Shown: piece after piece, positions 47,307 to 60,089 of the stretch | How the letters are laid out: every line of letters starts with the position of its first letter | Numbering within the stretch: the first letter of the stretch is position 1 | From: Sebastes aleutianus | Lineage: Eukaryota > Chordata > Actinopteri > Perciformes > Sebastidae | DNA: 64,000 bases | Assembly: GCA_916700875.1 (NCBI GenBank) | Contig: CAKAKS010000032.1 | Location: 15,801,629-15,865,628 of the forward strand | Direction of reading: 5' to 3' | Position numbers and translations under genes: made by a program | Notes under the pieces: generated by a model | What the model was told of the DNA's origin: nothing | Databases searched by the model: none | What the model saw: the letters and a program-made list of their open reading frames with translations, nothing else

Positions 47307-48599
47307 GTTGGACTCTTTGCACTTGTTCATTCATTTAAATAACTGTAAGCCTCACTCACTCTACCTTGGTCTGGTTGAGTGGCCGTTCCAGTCTCTGGAC
47401 TGACCAGGCGATGCGAAGCATTATTGAGCTTCTCCAACTCTAGCATACATCTAAATTTAAACCCCACCACAGCACATTTTCTATCCCTGTCAGCGGGGGC
47501 ATTTGATGTGTGTTATTTATTACCTCTGCACAATGACACCGGACCAATGTCCTTTGCCATTTGACACTGGGCACAGGCACAAACGGTAGTAGCTTAGGCA
47601 AACAGTGGTGATTATTAGACCCTCTGTAGTGAAGTTGACACACCTCATTAGGTAGAAGCTAGTTTTCTGTACCTGATAGTTGTTTGTTCTAGGTATACAG
47701 TAATACAGTGGGAAAAGTTTTTTCAGGCAACTTCCAGAAGTAAAAGCTCTGTTCATTTTCTCCATGGATACCCCCAAGACATGGATGGGCATAACATACT
47801 TTTGGCTGAGTAATCAGTACAAACGACTGCGCACTTAAAAAATAAAAATACCTACCAGCACCACTAACTCCCTGTAAATTATTGTTTTTCCACTTGAGTT
47901 GATGCACGGATAAAAAAAAAAAGAAGATATAACGCAGGGCCTGAAATTAGCTAGATGGTTGGTAGTGGTGGGTAAAATCGTCAGGCCGTCCGCCACTTTC
48001 ATGGACAGGGAAAAGGCTAGGGATGGAATCGAGAATCGGCAGTAAATAGATAAATAAATACATTTAAATAAAAGTATATAAATAATGATTATCGTATTAA
48101 TTAGTGAGCTTTCGTGATGCTGGGAGGCTGATTTTTTTTTAACCTTTTGACAGAGCCAGGCTATCTGTTTCCAGTTTTTATGCTAAGCAAATGAACCTCC
48201 TCCTGGCTGTAGCTTTATGTTTAACAGACAGACACAAGAGTGGTATCGATCTTCTCTTCTTAGTCTCGGCAAGAATGCTTATAAGCATATTTCCCAAAAT
48301 GTTGAACTATTAAGAGAGAAGTCAAATACTAGTTCCATGAGGCATTGCTGTGAAAGACAGCCAATTAGCGAGCTTACAATTTTGTTGCCTTTGAGCTGCT
48401 TATAGAGACGTTTTTCAGATCCCTGTTTTTATTTTGAGGAACATTGAAAATAATTATTTTTAAAAAACTGTTCAATTCAAATGTACTGTGGGAAAAATAC
48501 TTTAGGAACCTGTGTCTGTGCCCACTTTGCTTCTCTATAAAGTACACCAAATCTAAGCTTTATTTTTTCAAAGATCAGACAAGCCTATGCTAGCTTCCT

Positions 48600-49700
48600 G
48601 TGTAAGCAATCATAGTCCTGGGCCTCAGCATTTTTTGACTCTGCTGCTGCAGGTACTGTAGGTCACAGGGCAGGACAGAGCGTCATAGCAGGTTTAAATT
48701 TGACACAAAGCCAGCCCTGTCTGGACTCTGAGAAGATCATGAGCTTTGTGGCAGAAACAAGTGAATCCAGCTCCTGTGTGTTTATAGTGCTGTTCTGTTT
48801 TTGCTCTTTCTTGCATAAGAAGGGGGCAAAAGATGCAGGCAATGTCACCAAGGGGCGGTGGTGGGGAGGCCTCTTTGCTGAGCAAGGACCCAGTTCACCC
48901 TCCCCTTACCACCCCCCTTCTTTGACCTGCTGACAGCTGCAGATGGGAAAGATAGGAGCCTGGAGCTGTGAGCAGGACAGGTGAGAGAGGGAGGAGTCAG
49001 GAGTACTCAGTCAGCGACAACAGCCCTGGGACACAGGGATGGCAAGCTGCTGGAGATCTGTCGGCTCACTTAAATGTCTGTTCAGTATGCCAAGCAGTAC
49101 GGCGTAGCCTTGGCAAGAGATTTCTGGGTCCCCTTTTGATTACAAATTGCGACAGGCACACAATCCGAAAGCTGTCACTAAGAGGAGCCACATTTCAGAA
49201 GAAAGATGGCAAATCTCCTCCCTCCCTCTTAGACGTTCACCTCTTTGCTCTAGAGTTACACAGGATTTCCCCTTTGGAGAGTTCTGTTGTGTGGTCCATT
49301 TATGGGGCAGGGGGCAAGCTACGCCCCACTCCTCGCCCCGTGTTGATGAATGGGCTCTTTGTGGGCCTGTGGAAACAAGCTGAATCCCTCCATCTACCTC
49401 CATATGGCCAGGCCTATACATCTCCTGTAGCCTGGGGCCACAGTGAACATCTGCCTCTTCCAGGGTGCACTTGAGCAGGGGCTCCTCGCTCTCTGAAGCG
49501 CCAACTGGACAACGCAGATGTTTCTGTCTGTCGTTCAGCTTTCATTTTTACTTTGTGGCTTCATCTAAGCCAAGCTAAACTGCCATGCTTGTAAGAGAGT
49601 CCCCCACAATGCAAGTTATATCTGTTTGTTGTATGGCTGTGAAAGCTTGGTGTTGGCAGGTTGGGCTTGTTTGACCCATATCTGAGACGCTAAATGTAAA
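48600..49700. other. Unique balanced block in mnat1 intron 1
   Basis: More GC-balanced than its surroundings and free of recognised transposon ends. A 168-codon plus-strand frame (48968-49474) crosses it, but it has no splice sites in suitable places and no recognisable domain. Possible regulatory DNA. Confidence 0.25.
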
Positions 49701-50749
49701 CAGCCAAACTCCATAGCTCTGCAGTTTCTCCTGTAACTGCATTTTTTTTGTGTGGAATCCTGCTGATGAAGCGAAATATCTTGCATGATGACTCTGTTAT
49801 GAGTGTTCTAATAGGCTCCATCCATCCCCAGAAAGCTTTTCACTAGGCACCAGTGTCTCAAGCCCAGTGCTTGACTTTGGAAAGAAATGACTCAACCATA
49901 CCGTCAATGACGTACGGTGAAAAAGTCTTTTTCCCATCAACTTTGCTTTTATTATGAAAACTGTCGGTGCTCAGAAGCAGATAGTGACATTTGGAAACCA
50001 GATGTTGTCCATTTTTGTGAAGGTGGTCACAAGCAGGAAGGTGAATTCCTGTGGAAATAAAGCTCCGCAGAGACTTAATTAAAAGAGCGTACTGTGCAAA
50101 CGTTTATCCAGGCCCCTCCACCCCATCAGGGGAGATTTAGGAACATTCCCATTGTCCTCAGTGTCCACTCCTCACTCGAGTGTGAGTGATGGGTAAACGC
50201 CTACCTGCATAAAGGTGTGAGTGATGGCTAAGCTCAGGGTTGTGCCCTCAGCTAGATCTGACAGTTGCCATGGAGCCATCATGTCGTCATGGTGCATGAA
50301 GTAAACTTTCCTGTTTGAACCTGGGCTTCACCTGAAATTCCCCAACATAATCCTAAGAGACTCTCTTCCTTTTTCTTTTGAATTGGGCAAGGGTGGAGAG
50401 GATTTACTCAATAGAATTATATGAGGGAACCAAAGGCCGCCTGAAAAACTCATCATGACTGTGCTTGGAAAGTAATCGTATCCATTAAAAATGATTTACT
50501 GTAGATACTTTGATCAATAACTGCCTAGATTTCCACAGTATTTAAAAATGTGGCTTAAACTTCTCCATAAGACAGCTTCCTTTCATTCAGGCACTGTGTC
50601 AGGAATAATAATGACATTGTTTCTGCCAGAAAAAAAGGGGAGAAAGGTTGGAATTGCATGTGAGAATATTGATGCTTCTTTTAGATGTTAAAGTTACATC
50701 TTCTGATAGATGAAAGCCTTAAGCACGCATGACAATTCATCGTAAAATA

Positions 50750-51070
50750 CTTCCATTTACCAATGGAGTAAGGAATACACAAAACACTCTCCATCTGTAT
50801 TTCTTTGCCCACAATTACGACGTAGTCCTTTCTTATAATGATAGACTACGCTGTGAATTACAGAGCTGGATTTTATCATATTATGCAACGTGGCATGACT
50901 GAGGTCTGTTGAAATAACAATAAAGTGTATGTTTTTCCAGTGCAGACAGACACACCACTGATGGGGTGTCAGACTAATTTCCTCTTGTCTGAGAGTAGGA
51001 GGCAGCCTAATCGACATTCCAATAACAATCCCGGCCATCTTTGAGCACTCAGAGGAAATATTCATATGCC
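50750..51070. promoter_or_regulatory. Candidate conserved noncoding element in mnat1 intron 1
   Basis: Unique sequence with GACATTCCAATAACAATCCC (TEAD-like and SOX-like cores adjacent), AATATTCATATGCCCC and CACAATTACGACG. It lies about 10 kb upstream of six4 and could serve six1/six4. Inferred only. Confidence 0.35.
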
Positions 51071-51255
51071 CCATTATCACCCACTGCGCCTGATGATAAC
51101 TTGCAGACATGAAAAAAAAAAACACAAATTTGCTTTATTGAGAGGAAAATTGTATTCCAGCAGCCACGTACGCCCACACATGCTTACAACTGAGACCTCC
51201 ATTCAACTCAGCTTGATGGTGTTTTCTGTCTTGTTGACCCCTATCTCCCCCACAG

Positions 51256-51408
51256 ATGCGAGAACTGTGTGGAGATGCTGTTTGTGCGTGGCTCGGGTAA
51301 CTGCGTGCAGTGCGACACGCCCCTGAGGAAGAGCAACTTCCGCGTGCAGCTCTTCGAAGACCCCACCGTAGACAAGGAGGTGGAGATTCGCAAGAAGGTG
51401 CTGAAGAT
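51256..51408 (+). CDS. mnat1: mnat1 coding exon 2 (rest of RING finger)
   Basis: The acceptor CTCCCCCACAG and the donor CTGAAGAT|GTGAGT give residues 30-81. It completes the RING finger with C31, C34, C46 and C49, so all eight zinc ligands are present. It continues with the highly conserved [20 protein letters not shown] segment. It enters in phase 2 and leaves in phase 2. Confidence 0.96.
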
Positions 51409-51802
51409 GTGAGTGAGGGGGGGGGGGGACCAGGAGGGTGAGGGGTGCGGCCCTGCGTGTTTATGTGTCATCTCATGCCTCCTCCCACTTCTTAAGCCAC
51501 CTTTGTCTTTCTCATTACACTGTTTGTTTTGTAGACAATGAGTCTCCCCGGGGGGGGGCGGAGGAGGAGGCTCTTTCCCTGCCAGGTTTTTACTTCGCAG
51601 CCCCTCCCTGCCTTCCCTCTTTCCCTTCCCTCTCATCTGTTCTTTAATAGCCCCTTAATTGACATCTAATGTGTGTCTATTAGGCAGTATGCAGACATGG
51701 TATTTTAAAATGGTTGATTTAATGGATGCTATTAATGTTGGTGCATATTTCCTTTCATCGGGTTTTACTATTTGTCTCATCAGATCTCTTCTTCCTCTGC
51801 AG

Positions 51803-51876
51803 ATACAACAAGAGAGATTTTGACTTCCCCAGCCTGAGAGAATATAACGATTTTCTGGAGAAAGTGGAGGACATAG
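51803..51876 (+). CDS. mnat1: mnat1 coding exon 3
   Basis: The acceptor CTTCCTCTGCAG, the donor GACATAG|GTAGGA; residues 81-106, [20 protein letters not shown], matching human MNAT1 with few changes. The preceding intron is only 394 bp and contains G runs at 51418-51428 and 51551-51557. Confidence 0.95.
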
Positions 51877-51943
51877 GTAGGACATAATAATGAAACGGAG
51901 AGCAGAAGGGATGCTTATTAGTGTAAAGCTAACACATCTTGAC

Positions 51944-52573
51944 TAGGGGTGTAAGAAAATATCGATACACATGAATATTGCAATATTTTGTTTTGGAATA
52001 CTGTATCGATTCTCCAAAGCACTGTATCGATTTTTAATCAACCTCTTAAAAATCTGACGGCCCACTGTCGTGCCCGGCCGCTATTTGATTTTTTAGAGGT
52101 TGTAGTGGGCTCAGTTTTAAAGATAACTAATGAATCCATCGGTACCAACCATGTCATAGCTTGTCACGAAGGAGGCTAAATAACGCTCCAAAGATATGCT
52201 AAATTCTGGGGAAGAAAAACTGTCATGGCCATTTTCAAAGGGGTCCTTTTGACCTCTGACCTCAAGATATGAATGAAAATGGGTTCTATGGGTACCCACG
52301 AGTCTCCTCTTTACTGACTAATCTTTATGATAATCTCATGCAGTTTTTGGTAGTTTTTTTGCATGCGGTAAAAATGTGTTATTTTGCCTATTCTAAAATG
52401 GTGTATTCCCGGTGTGTTCTTTATACTGTGACAGTTTTCCTAAAATTGGATTAAAAAAATTGCAATATATCACTTTGCTTACAGTATCGCAATATATCTC
52501 AATGTATTGAGTCCGTTACCCCTGTATCATTATATGTATCTCATTGCCAGATTCTTGCCAATACACAGCCCTA
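51944..52573. mobile_element. hAT-like MITE in mnat1 intron 3, with 8-bp target duplication
   Basis: It starts TAGGGGTGTAAGAAAATATC and ends ATACACAGCCCTA. Flanking 8-mers ATCTTGAC and GTCTTGAC agree at 7 of 8. The inner segment GGGTACCCACGAGTCTCC matches, in reverse, the element at 4394-5080. Confidence 0.88.
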
Positions 52574-53958
52574 GTCTTGACTAGCAACCTACCATGGATG
52601 TATTAAGAGAGCTTGATATGATGCGGTCAGTCAGCCTCACTGCCACTTTGTCCCCGTGGCCAACCCTGCTGCTGCAACGAAACAAACCCTATGCTCCAAA
52701 AAGCATTTTCCTGATAGACCACTATTAGAGACGTCTGTAAAACTGTTGACAGGACACATCGAACTGCAAATAAGGCTTGGTGCTAGAATGTGCACCGGTG
52801 ATATTATGTGTACACACTTTTAAGTTGACTACCTCCTCTGTTTTTAGCCCTTTAAGGGGAGACACCCCAAGCAAACACATCATTTTAAATGCATTGGTCA
52901 ATTTTGATATTTTGGGCTATTTTGCTTACATAACATGTCTTCTTTCAGACTACTGGAAATCTATATGTATCTACATTCTGAAGGTTTTTACATAGGGGTT
53001 TGTTCATGGATCATTCATAGCCTGATTTATAGAGCATTTTATTACTAAAAACATGGCAAAGTTTTTTTTTTTTTATGGCTGTTGACAGCCTTTTCTGATT
53101 TATGGAGTGATTAAAAAAAAAAAAAAGATATCCAAAATTTCCTCTGTAAAATTCTTTGACTCTAATATGTCAACAAAATGAAACAAGAATTTTGAACCTG
53201 GCTTTAACCAATGTTCAGGAAATGTTGTGCAAATTAGCACATATCTAATAAGATAATGCCTCCATTTCATATTTAAACAAGAAAACTTGTAATACAAAAA
53301 AATAATTGTCTTAATGTCGGTAATCATTTGGGGAAGTTTCATGGTGATATCTATTAGTTAAACTTTTTACCCTATTCACCTGTTGTCTCCCATTAAACCC
53401 TCAAAATTCTCCTTAAATGTCCTCTCAAGCAGCCTTGAAGTTTGATTTTTTTTCCCACAGTTTGAAGACAGCTTATGAGTATACATTCTGTATTCGCTCA
53501 CTCTAGTGTGTCAATGAAAATCTACAGTATCTCCCTTAAGTTGAGAGAAATATTGAATTACCAGATGTCATATTTTAAGGCTGCACCATTCCATCAAATG
53601 GAAATGTCTTGAACATCATTTTACACACTTTTTCCCCAGTATTTCAGATGGCCATATATCTGGAACTCTTTGGATCTAGACTATAATTGTAAATAATAGT
53701 ATTGTGGGTTTGAACAGTGCTTGGGAACAGGGGTATTATTTCAAAATGGGTATAACGGCGCATACTTTCAGACAGTCTGTCCTGAAAGAAGTTCATAGTG
53801 TTGCACTCAGTTGTTCACACGAAAAATGAGCTGAGAGAGAGGTTCAAACCCTGGCTCCTTTCTCACCTCCTCACAACTGACCAATCACTGGCTGCCATGT
53901 TGCATAACATGTACTGTATACTGTCCCCTGAACGCTGGTTTTTGTCTCCTCCATGTAG
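52574..53958. other. Unannotated part of mnat1 intron 3
   Basis: AT-rich DNA with T/A runs (53061-53074, 53112-53126). No exon-like or transposon terminus is recognised. Confidence 0.4.
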
Positions 53959-54062
53959 TGTTTAACCTGACAAACAACATTGATGTGGAGAACACCAAGC
54001 TGCGGATGGAGCAGTATCAGAAGGAGAACAGAGATACCATCCAGAGGAATAAGGTTAAACTG
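53959..54062 (+). CDS. mnat1: mnat1 coding exon 4
   Basis: The acceptor CTCCTCCATGTAG, the donor AAACTG|GTATGT; residues 106-140, [20 protein letters not shown]..., the start of the central coiled-coil region. It leaves in phase 0. Confidence 0.95.
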
Positions 54063-54215
54063 GTATGTACCGAGTGTTTTCCCACACATACATAATACCT
54101 TCATTAATAATGATAATTAAGTGCTAAAATTAACACTGGAGGGAACCTCTTTTTTTGCTTGCTCCCCACCTTGGAGAGGTCAGAGTGTAGGGTCAGACAC
54201 AATGTTGCATCAGGA

Positions 54216-54682
54216 CAGACAGGAAGGCAATCCAGGCACTTCAAAATACTAAAACAAGTGGCAACGAGGAAGGAAATATATTAAAAAGCCTTTATTGTAG
54301 CAGTTAAATCATTAAAAAAGCCAACATGTTTCGACCAATGTAGGTCTTCGTCAGGGCTTAAAACAGACAGACAACCAACTGACCGATTGGTATCGACAAC
54401 CAATGGGAGGCAATCACATGATCAACATAATACTACAAAAATTACAGAATATCATGAAGAAATAACACAGAAACAAGTAATTTATGTACATCATCAATGA
54501 AAAATACTCCTAGTTTTTAACGTAGGCTGTAAAACAAACATGGGAGCCTATACAGGGAGAAAAATATATATATACATTTTACAGAAAGCATGTAAAGTCT
54601 ATATCCTCGTTAAGACCAGGATACTTTAAGGCATCCAATTGATGGATCTAAAAAGTCTCCCTCAGGTAAAGTTTTTGTGACC
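54216..54682 (+). repeat. Dispersed repeat R3, copy 2 (mnat1 intron 4)
   Basis: Direct counterpart of 44993-45450: same CCAACATGTTTCGACCA and GTAGGTCTTCGTCAGGGC landmarks, plus AACACAGAAACAAGTAATT and AAGACCAGGATACTTTAAGG. Confidence 0.85.
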
Positions 54683-54897
54683 TGGCTGTCACAACGCCTG
54701 CCCAACGGTTTAATATGTTCAGTGTCATTTATGCGCAACAAGGAATCATTGGCACCCTGATACTCACTAAGCCACGGGGTAGTCGCGATTCCTGACTCTG
54801 ATGGCATATTTACAATATGACCACTAGGGCTGGTGGGAATTCAGCCTTGTTGTCAAAGATGTGATGTGATTTTTTGCAACATCCCCGTTGTCCTCAG

Positions 54898-55038
54898 ACG
54901 CGAGAGCAGGAGGAGCTGGAGGAGCTGCTGTTGCTGGAGCAGCAGGGCAATGAGCAGCGGAGATTGGACTTATTACAGGACGAGCAGAGGCAGCTGCAGG
55001 CCAAGAGAAAGAGCAAGCAGGCTCTGCTGGACGAGCTG
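54898..55038 (+). CDS. mnat1: mnat1 coding exon 5
   Basis: The acceptor GTTGTCCTCAG, the donor GACGAGCTG|GTGAGA; exactly 47 codons, residues 141-187, TREQEELEELLLLEQQGNEQ onward, then LLQDEQRQLQAKRKSKQALL. Strongly helical, heptad-like, the MAT1 coiled coil. Phase 0 on both sides, so skipping it would keep the frame. Confidence 0.96.
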
Positions 55039-56751
55039 GTGAGATACACACATTTTGCATGTACATATGTCCACAGTCTGGTGAAGAGAAGCAGTCACAT
55101 TATGACAGATGTTCCATATCTGATACACACACCCTCAGCCTGAGGGTTCATGGCTGTGAGATCATTAAGAGATTATTACCAGTCATTGTGCTGCTGGATG
55201 CATTGTTCTCATTCTGTGATTCCAAAGCCTTCTGACTCCATTGTGTTGAGCTGCGGGCTTTGGAAGTGATTGTTCCTGTAGAGCGGGCTGCTGAAGGACC
55301 ATCGCAGATAGCAGGCTAAGCTGTGTGTTTGTTTGTTTAAGGCACAGGGCCTGTTGACTGTAGGCAGATGAGATCAGCTCCTACCCCTACCTCCCTGGGG
55401 GAACTGTCCTGAGCTCTGACATCTGTACATCCCTGTGGTCAGAGAGCTTCTCACACATACGCCAACACACACATTTAGCTTCCTTGTTGCCGTTTGCTGA
55501 GGCAGAGGTTAACTAATCAATAAAATACATCACTGGGAACTTGTAACACAGCTCATGATATATTGACCTTATCTAATGCAAACATCAATTTTAAATTATT
55601 TTTCCGCAGGCTTATTTTATTTCTTGAATTTATTAACTTTTTACGTCTGGACCACAGAGGGCCAACCCTACAAACACAAAAGTCTGTCACTGAGTGATGA
55701 AGTTACACGATTGGTCGGCCGAGTGTTGGAGTTTCCTCATTGGCCGTTGCTCTTTCAAAATGAAAAAGGCGGGGAACAGTCCTTTATGCAAATGAGCTCG
55801 TCCAGCGCGTCCGGCTCAAGCTTTCAAACTAGGCGATCCGGTTAAAAAATGAAACGAGATTCAGCAGTGGCGTAGCATATTTCTCGCTTGAAATGTTTTC
55901 AGAAGTTGATTTTGGTGGATTGTTTAGACGGAATAACAGAAAATTTACAAGCATTTTGAAATGGCAAGCAGAAAACCAGGAACCAATCAGGTGCATATGG
56001 ATTTAATATTATAGACATGACCACTGACTATTTGTGTTACAATTTAGCCACAAATTCACCGACTGACCATACACGCTCCAGCCATATACTCGGTTTTGAC
56101 CGAGTCTTGTTCCTCAATATCTTTGTGAAATGAAGAGCATATTAACCATGTGATGTCATCCAAATAAAGAAGGTAAATTCACCTATCCAATGTAACTCTC
56201 ATAAGGGAGAGTGTGAAATGTTTGCAGTCAGACGTGCTGGAAGCCATTAAATGGCTTTTGGTTTATTGTTAAACGCTAAAACACCTCTAGACTGTCCTAG
56301 CATTGCTGTCCACCCCATCAAAAATGTCCTACCCTTTCAGTGAACAAAGTGTCCAAGCTTGTGTTCTTAGACCTCTGTGCTTGGCAACACTCCACTTGAG
56401 AAATTGAAATGTCCGACCTTGCATTTAATGGAGGTGAAGGCGGCGCAATGCACTTGAAATAGCGTCCCCTGCAGTGCCACATTTTTGTTGATATGGCTTG
56501 CATCAATAATGTGGCTGATAGCCTGAAAGGACCCCATGCTGATGGGGGAGGGAGGGGGGGGTCTGCTTGTGTTTTCATCTCTTCTCAACATGCAACAGTT
56601 ATAAAAGGAGAAGGCCTCAACAAATATATAAGTGTCAGCTGATTTTGCTGAGGTGTTCCTGATGAGGGCGCTTTGTTCTGTTACACGTATCACACACACC
56701 TACTGTAGATTAACATTCTCATTAAATCCCAAATCCCATTTGTTTCTCCAG
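55039..56751. other. mnat1: mnat1 intron 5
   Basis: 1713 bp. The segment 55650-55860 (TGAGTGATGAAGTTACACG; TTATGCAAATGAGCTCG) has the look of a dispersed fish repeat and contains an octamer-like site. The rest is unremarkable. Confidence 0.5.
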
Positions 56752-56883
56752 GAGCAGTCTCAACTCCCTGCCACCATCTTGCTGGCCCAACACAAGGTCC
56801 GTGCTGCCAAGCTGGAGACCCAGATAGAGCAGCAGAAACAGGCGGTCAAACCTACCAATCTATTTTCAACTGGAATCCATATG
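56752..56883 (+). CDS. mnat1: mnat1 coding exon 6
   Basis: The acceptor TTGTTTCTCCAG, the donor ATCCATATG|GTGAGT; 44 codons, residues 188-231, EQSQLPATILLAQHKVRAAK then LETQIEQQKQAVKPTNLFST and GIHM. It corresponds to human FSTGIKM. Phase 0 on both sides. The expected next exon (human GQHISLAPIHKLEEALYEY) was not found up to 64000. Confidence 0.95.
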
Positions 56884-57844
56884 GTGAGTGCAACACTTTA
56901 GACTTATTAGCTCTTAATCCCCTGTTCATACATAGAAATTCAAAGTGACAGACTCTTACCTGCACTCAAAACATGCAAGTTGGTGGGGGAGTGTCGTTTC
57001 AGGTACTTGTGAGACAATGAATTACCATCCATGAATTTGAAGGCTTATCAGATGCCAAAACACTTGACAGTGGTTTATGATAATAGGTAACTTGTTAGTG
57101 ATGCAAATGAATAAAAAAGTATGGTAACTTTTCACCTTCCTTTTTAAAAACTGTTCTTTTACTTTTTACTGGAGCATTTTTTGGGGGCCATCAAGCTGTG
57201 TGCGTTGCAGTTATGTAGGAGAGTTTTAACCGGTTCCCCCTTAGGTACAAAGAGACATGCGCTTTGTGACAGATATTAATAAGCTTGGCAATGCAAAAAT
57301 TGAGAAAATCTGGCAAATACCATTTTTAATTTAAGGTTTGGTTGTTCTACTAATGTAACTCAAATCCAGTAACAACACATTATGCCATTAGTGGCCGTGT
57401 TGGAAAGCAGCCTGCATCGCCCTTTCACAAGCCGGAAGAAATACTTTCACTTTCCATTAATGACGTATTAAAAGTGTATTTAGTCCATGTAGAAAAAAAC
57501 GTAGGCTACACACAGTATAAACATCCAAGTCAGATGATCACTGGATTGATTCTGATATATTAACAGGATCCTCTCGTTGCCCAAAGCATAGCTTTATTTT
57601 GATGGAAACTAGCTTTTTTCTCTAATTTGCATTGGTTGCTATTTGTTTTATAGGGATGCCCAATGGTGAATTAATCAAATAGAATGTCGCTGGTGAAACT
57701 GATCTTGGCTTTTACTCAGTAGGCTACCAGTTGTTATTTTTGACGGTTAAAATGACTTGTGAAGATCTCTGGCCTACACACACTAAACAATACAAATCAC
57801 AAAGTAAGTTGTACTTTATAGTTCATTGACCATGTACTTTTATA

Positions 57845-57956
57845 CTTTTACTTGAGTAAGTTTGTAAAATGTTCATTTTTCCTTTTACTTTAATCTTTTA
57901 TGGGAGTAATTGTACTTTTACCTGAGTAAAGATTTTCAGTACTCTACCCACCACTG
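57845..57956 (+). mobile_element. CAGTGGTGGAA-family MITE, right-end fragment
   Basis: It contains repeated TACTTTTAC(C/T)TGAGTAA motifs and ends CTACCCACCACTG, the right terminus of the family with one change. Confidence 0.65.
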
Positions 57957-59651
57957 ATGAGGGGGGGTAATGTTAGTCTGAACACAACCGTGCCTGCATT
58001 TGTCAGTGGGCTTTGCAGCTTCAGGTGAAAGCAGGGTGAGCACAGTGAAACATGAGAGCTTGAAGAAGCTATACGTACCACAAATAACAAATGGCTACTA
58101 TATTTACAATGAGCCCATGCAGGTTAAGGTCACGTGGTTGTTGTACCTCTATCCACTGGTGGGTCTGAACAGTTGAGGTCTTGGTGGGATTTTAGCTCGG
58201 TGCTAATTTAAACTTCATGTGGAGTGCTTGTTGACAGTAGAGCGGTGATAACAGTCCAGACCTTCAAAGGGAGGATGTTCCTCGGTGTCTGGTGCGTCTT
58301 CAGTGTGGGAACGGGGCCCTCACCCCTTCAGTCATGTCATCACATTCCTCTGTGGGTGACCCACAGAGAGAGCATGTGGGCTCACGACTCCGGACGCTCT
58401 GAGCTCGCAGCTTTGTGCTCACCGTGTGTGGAGAGACCTTCCATTTGGCTATCGTTCAGGTTTTCAGTCGTTTATTTTCATTTTACTGTGATGAGATAGG
58501 CTGTGTCATCACCCCCACTCCCTCCCCGGCAACCCTCATGGGGCATGGTTGTCTTCCCACAGCTCAGTGATGCGTGGGAGAGATATCTGCTTAGTACTCA
58601 CCTATAGGCTCAAGCTGGAGGAGCTAGGTTTTGACATACCCAGGTATAACCCTACTCTCTCTTAGTCTTTTACCATCTTTCTTTGCCTATCCTGCCCATT
58701 TTAATGTGTTTTCCACTAGCAAAGCTCTTGGTTAAATAATCTGATGCAGTAATAATCAGTGAGACTTTACAAAAACATGAATTGACTCATTAAAACCCAA
58801 AGAGACAACTGGCTCATCTACCACCAGTGGAAAAAGCACTGACTTGATCCAAATGGAGGATTTGGTACTCTGACTCTCACCCCCTTGATATACAGCATGA
58901 AGTTAAACTTGCTGATGGAGAGAGAAACAGCACGATTGTGTTGCTCTTGGCTCCGTCCGTGGCTGTTTTTCCTCGCTTCTTTCTTCCCATTTCTCTTCAT
59001 CCTCCCGTCCCTGAGCTCCTGTTGGTGTAGCAGAGCTCTCACCATGCATCTGCTGTGTTGGACCGAGAGGCTTGAGTCAGGGGAACGTGTGGGTTTGGAT
59101 TTCCCTTCACTTCAGAGTCCATAGGAATGACTTCTGTTTGACTTGGTGGGCTTTCAGCACAGAGCGGTGGATTCCTGCAGATTGCTGGAATTCATTTATC
59201 TGCTAGCTTGTGGTCCCTTGTTCCAAGCAAGGTTTCAGTTTTTCTTCAGCAGGAATTAGGAGAGGCAAATGTAAAAACACATTTTTTAAAGCTGAGCCAC
59301 ATTTCCACGATGTGCCTTTTTAACATTTAAGCTAGTTTGTGCTGCTTTCTTCACTGACAGGAATATCAATTAGTGCTGAAACGTTCAGTCATTAATTGAT
59401 CAGTCATTCGACAGATTAGGTTCAGGTTACTTTATTTTTACCCGTAGGTACATTTGGTTTGCAGTAGACGAGGCATCCATCTTGACACACATTTTACAAA
59501 CAACACAGACAATAGACGGACACGATAAAAGTCCTCAAGGCTCCAATAATCATTAAATCCTCTAAAATAGAATACATAAATAAGCGTTGCTTCTATAGCA
59601 TCTGTGCACTGTTGCTATGACATGGCTGCTAAAACGAAGCTGTTTTTATAC

Positions 59652-60001
59652 TAGAGCTGCAACGATCAATCTATTAGTTGTCAACTATTAAATTAATCAG
59701 CAACTGTTTTGATAATCGATTAATCAGTTTGAGAAATTTTCTAAGAAAAGAAAAGTCTAAATTCTCTGATTCCAGCTTCTTAAATGTGAATCTTTTCTGG
59801 TTTCTTTACTCCTCTATGACAGTAAACTGAATATCTTTGAGTTGTGGACAAAACAAGTCATTTGAGAATGTCATCTTGGGCTTTGGGAAACACTGATTGA
59901 CATTTTTCACATTGACATTTTATACACCAAACAACTAATCGATAAATAGAAATAATCAACAGATTAATCAACAATGAAAATAATTGTTAGTTGCAGCCCT
60001 A
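59652..60001. mobile_element. Complete hAT-like MITE with perfect 8-bp target duplication
   Basis: A 350-bp element with ends TAGAGCTGCAACGATC and GTTAGTTGCAGCCCTA, flanked by the identical 8-mer TTTTATAC at 59644-59651 and 60002-60009. It carries repeated ATCGATTAATC-like motifs inside. No coding capacity. Confidence 0.93.
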
Positions 60002-60089
60002 TTTTATACTGCTTTGTTCTACACCTTCGGACTATAAACCTCTGTCCTGAAGGAAGAAGCTGAAATTCAGGCAACCATTTTGATAATCT

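Noticed and set aside
58224..58499. 91-codon plus-strand frame in mnat1 intron 6
   Set aside because: No resemblance to MNAT1 or another family, and no suitable acceptor/donor pair in the right phase.
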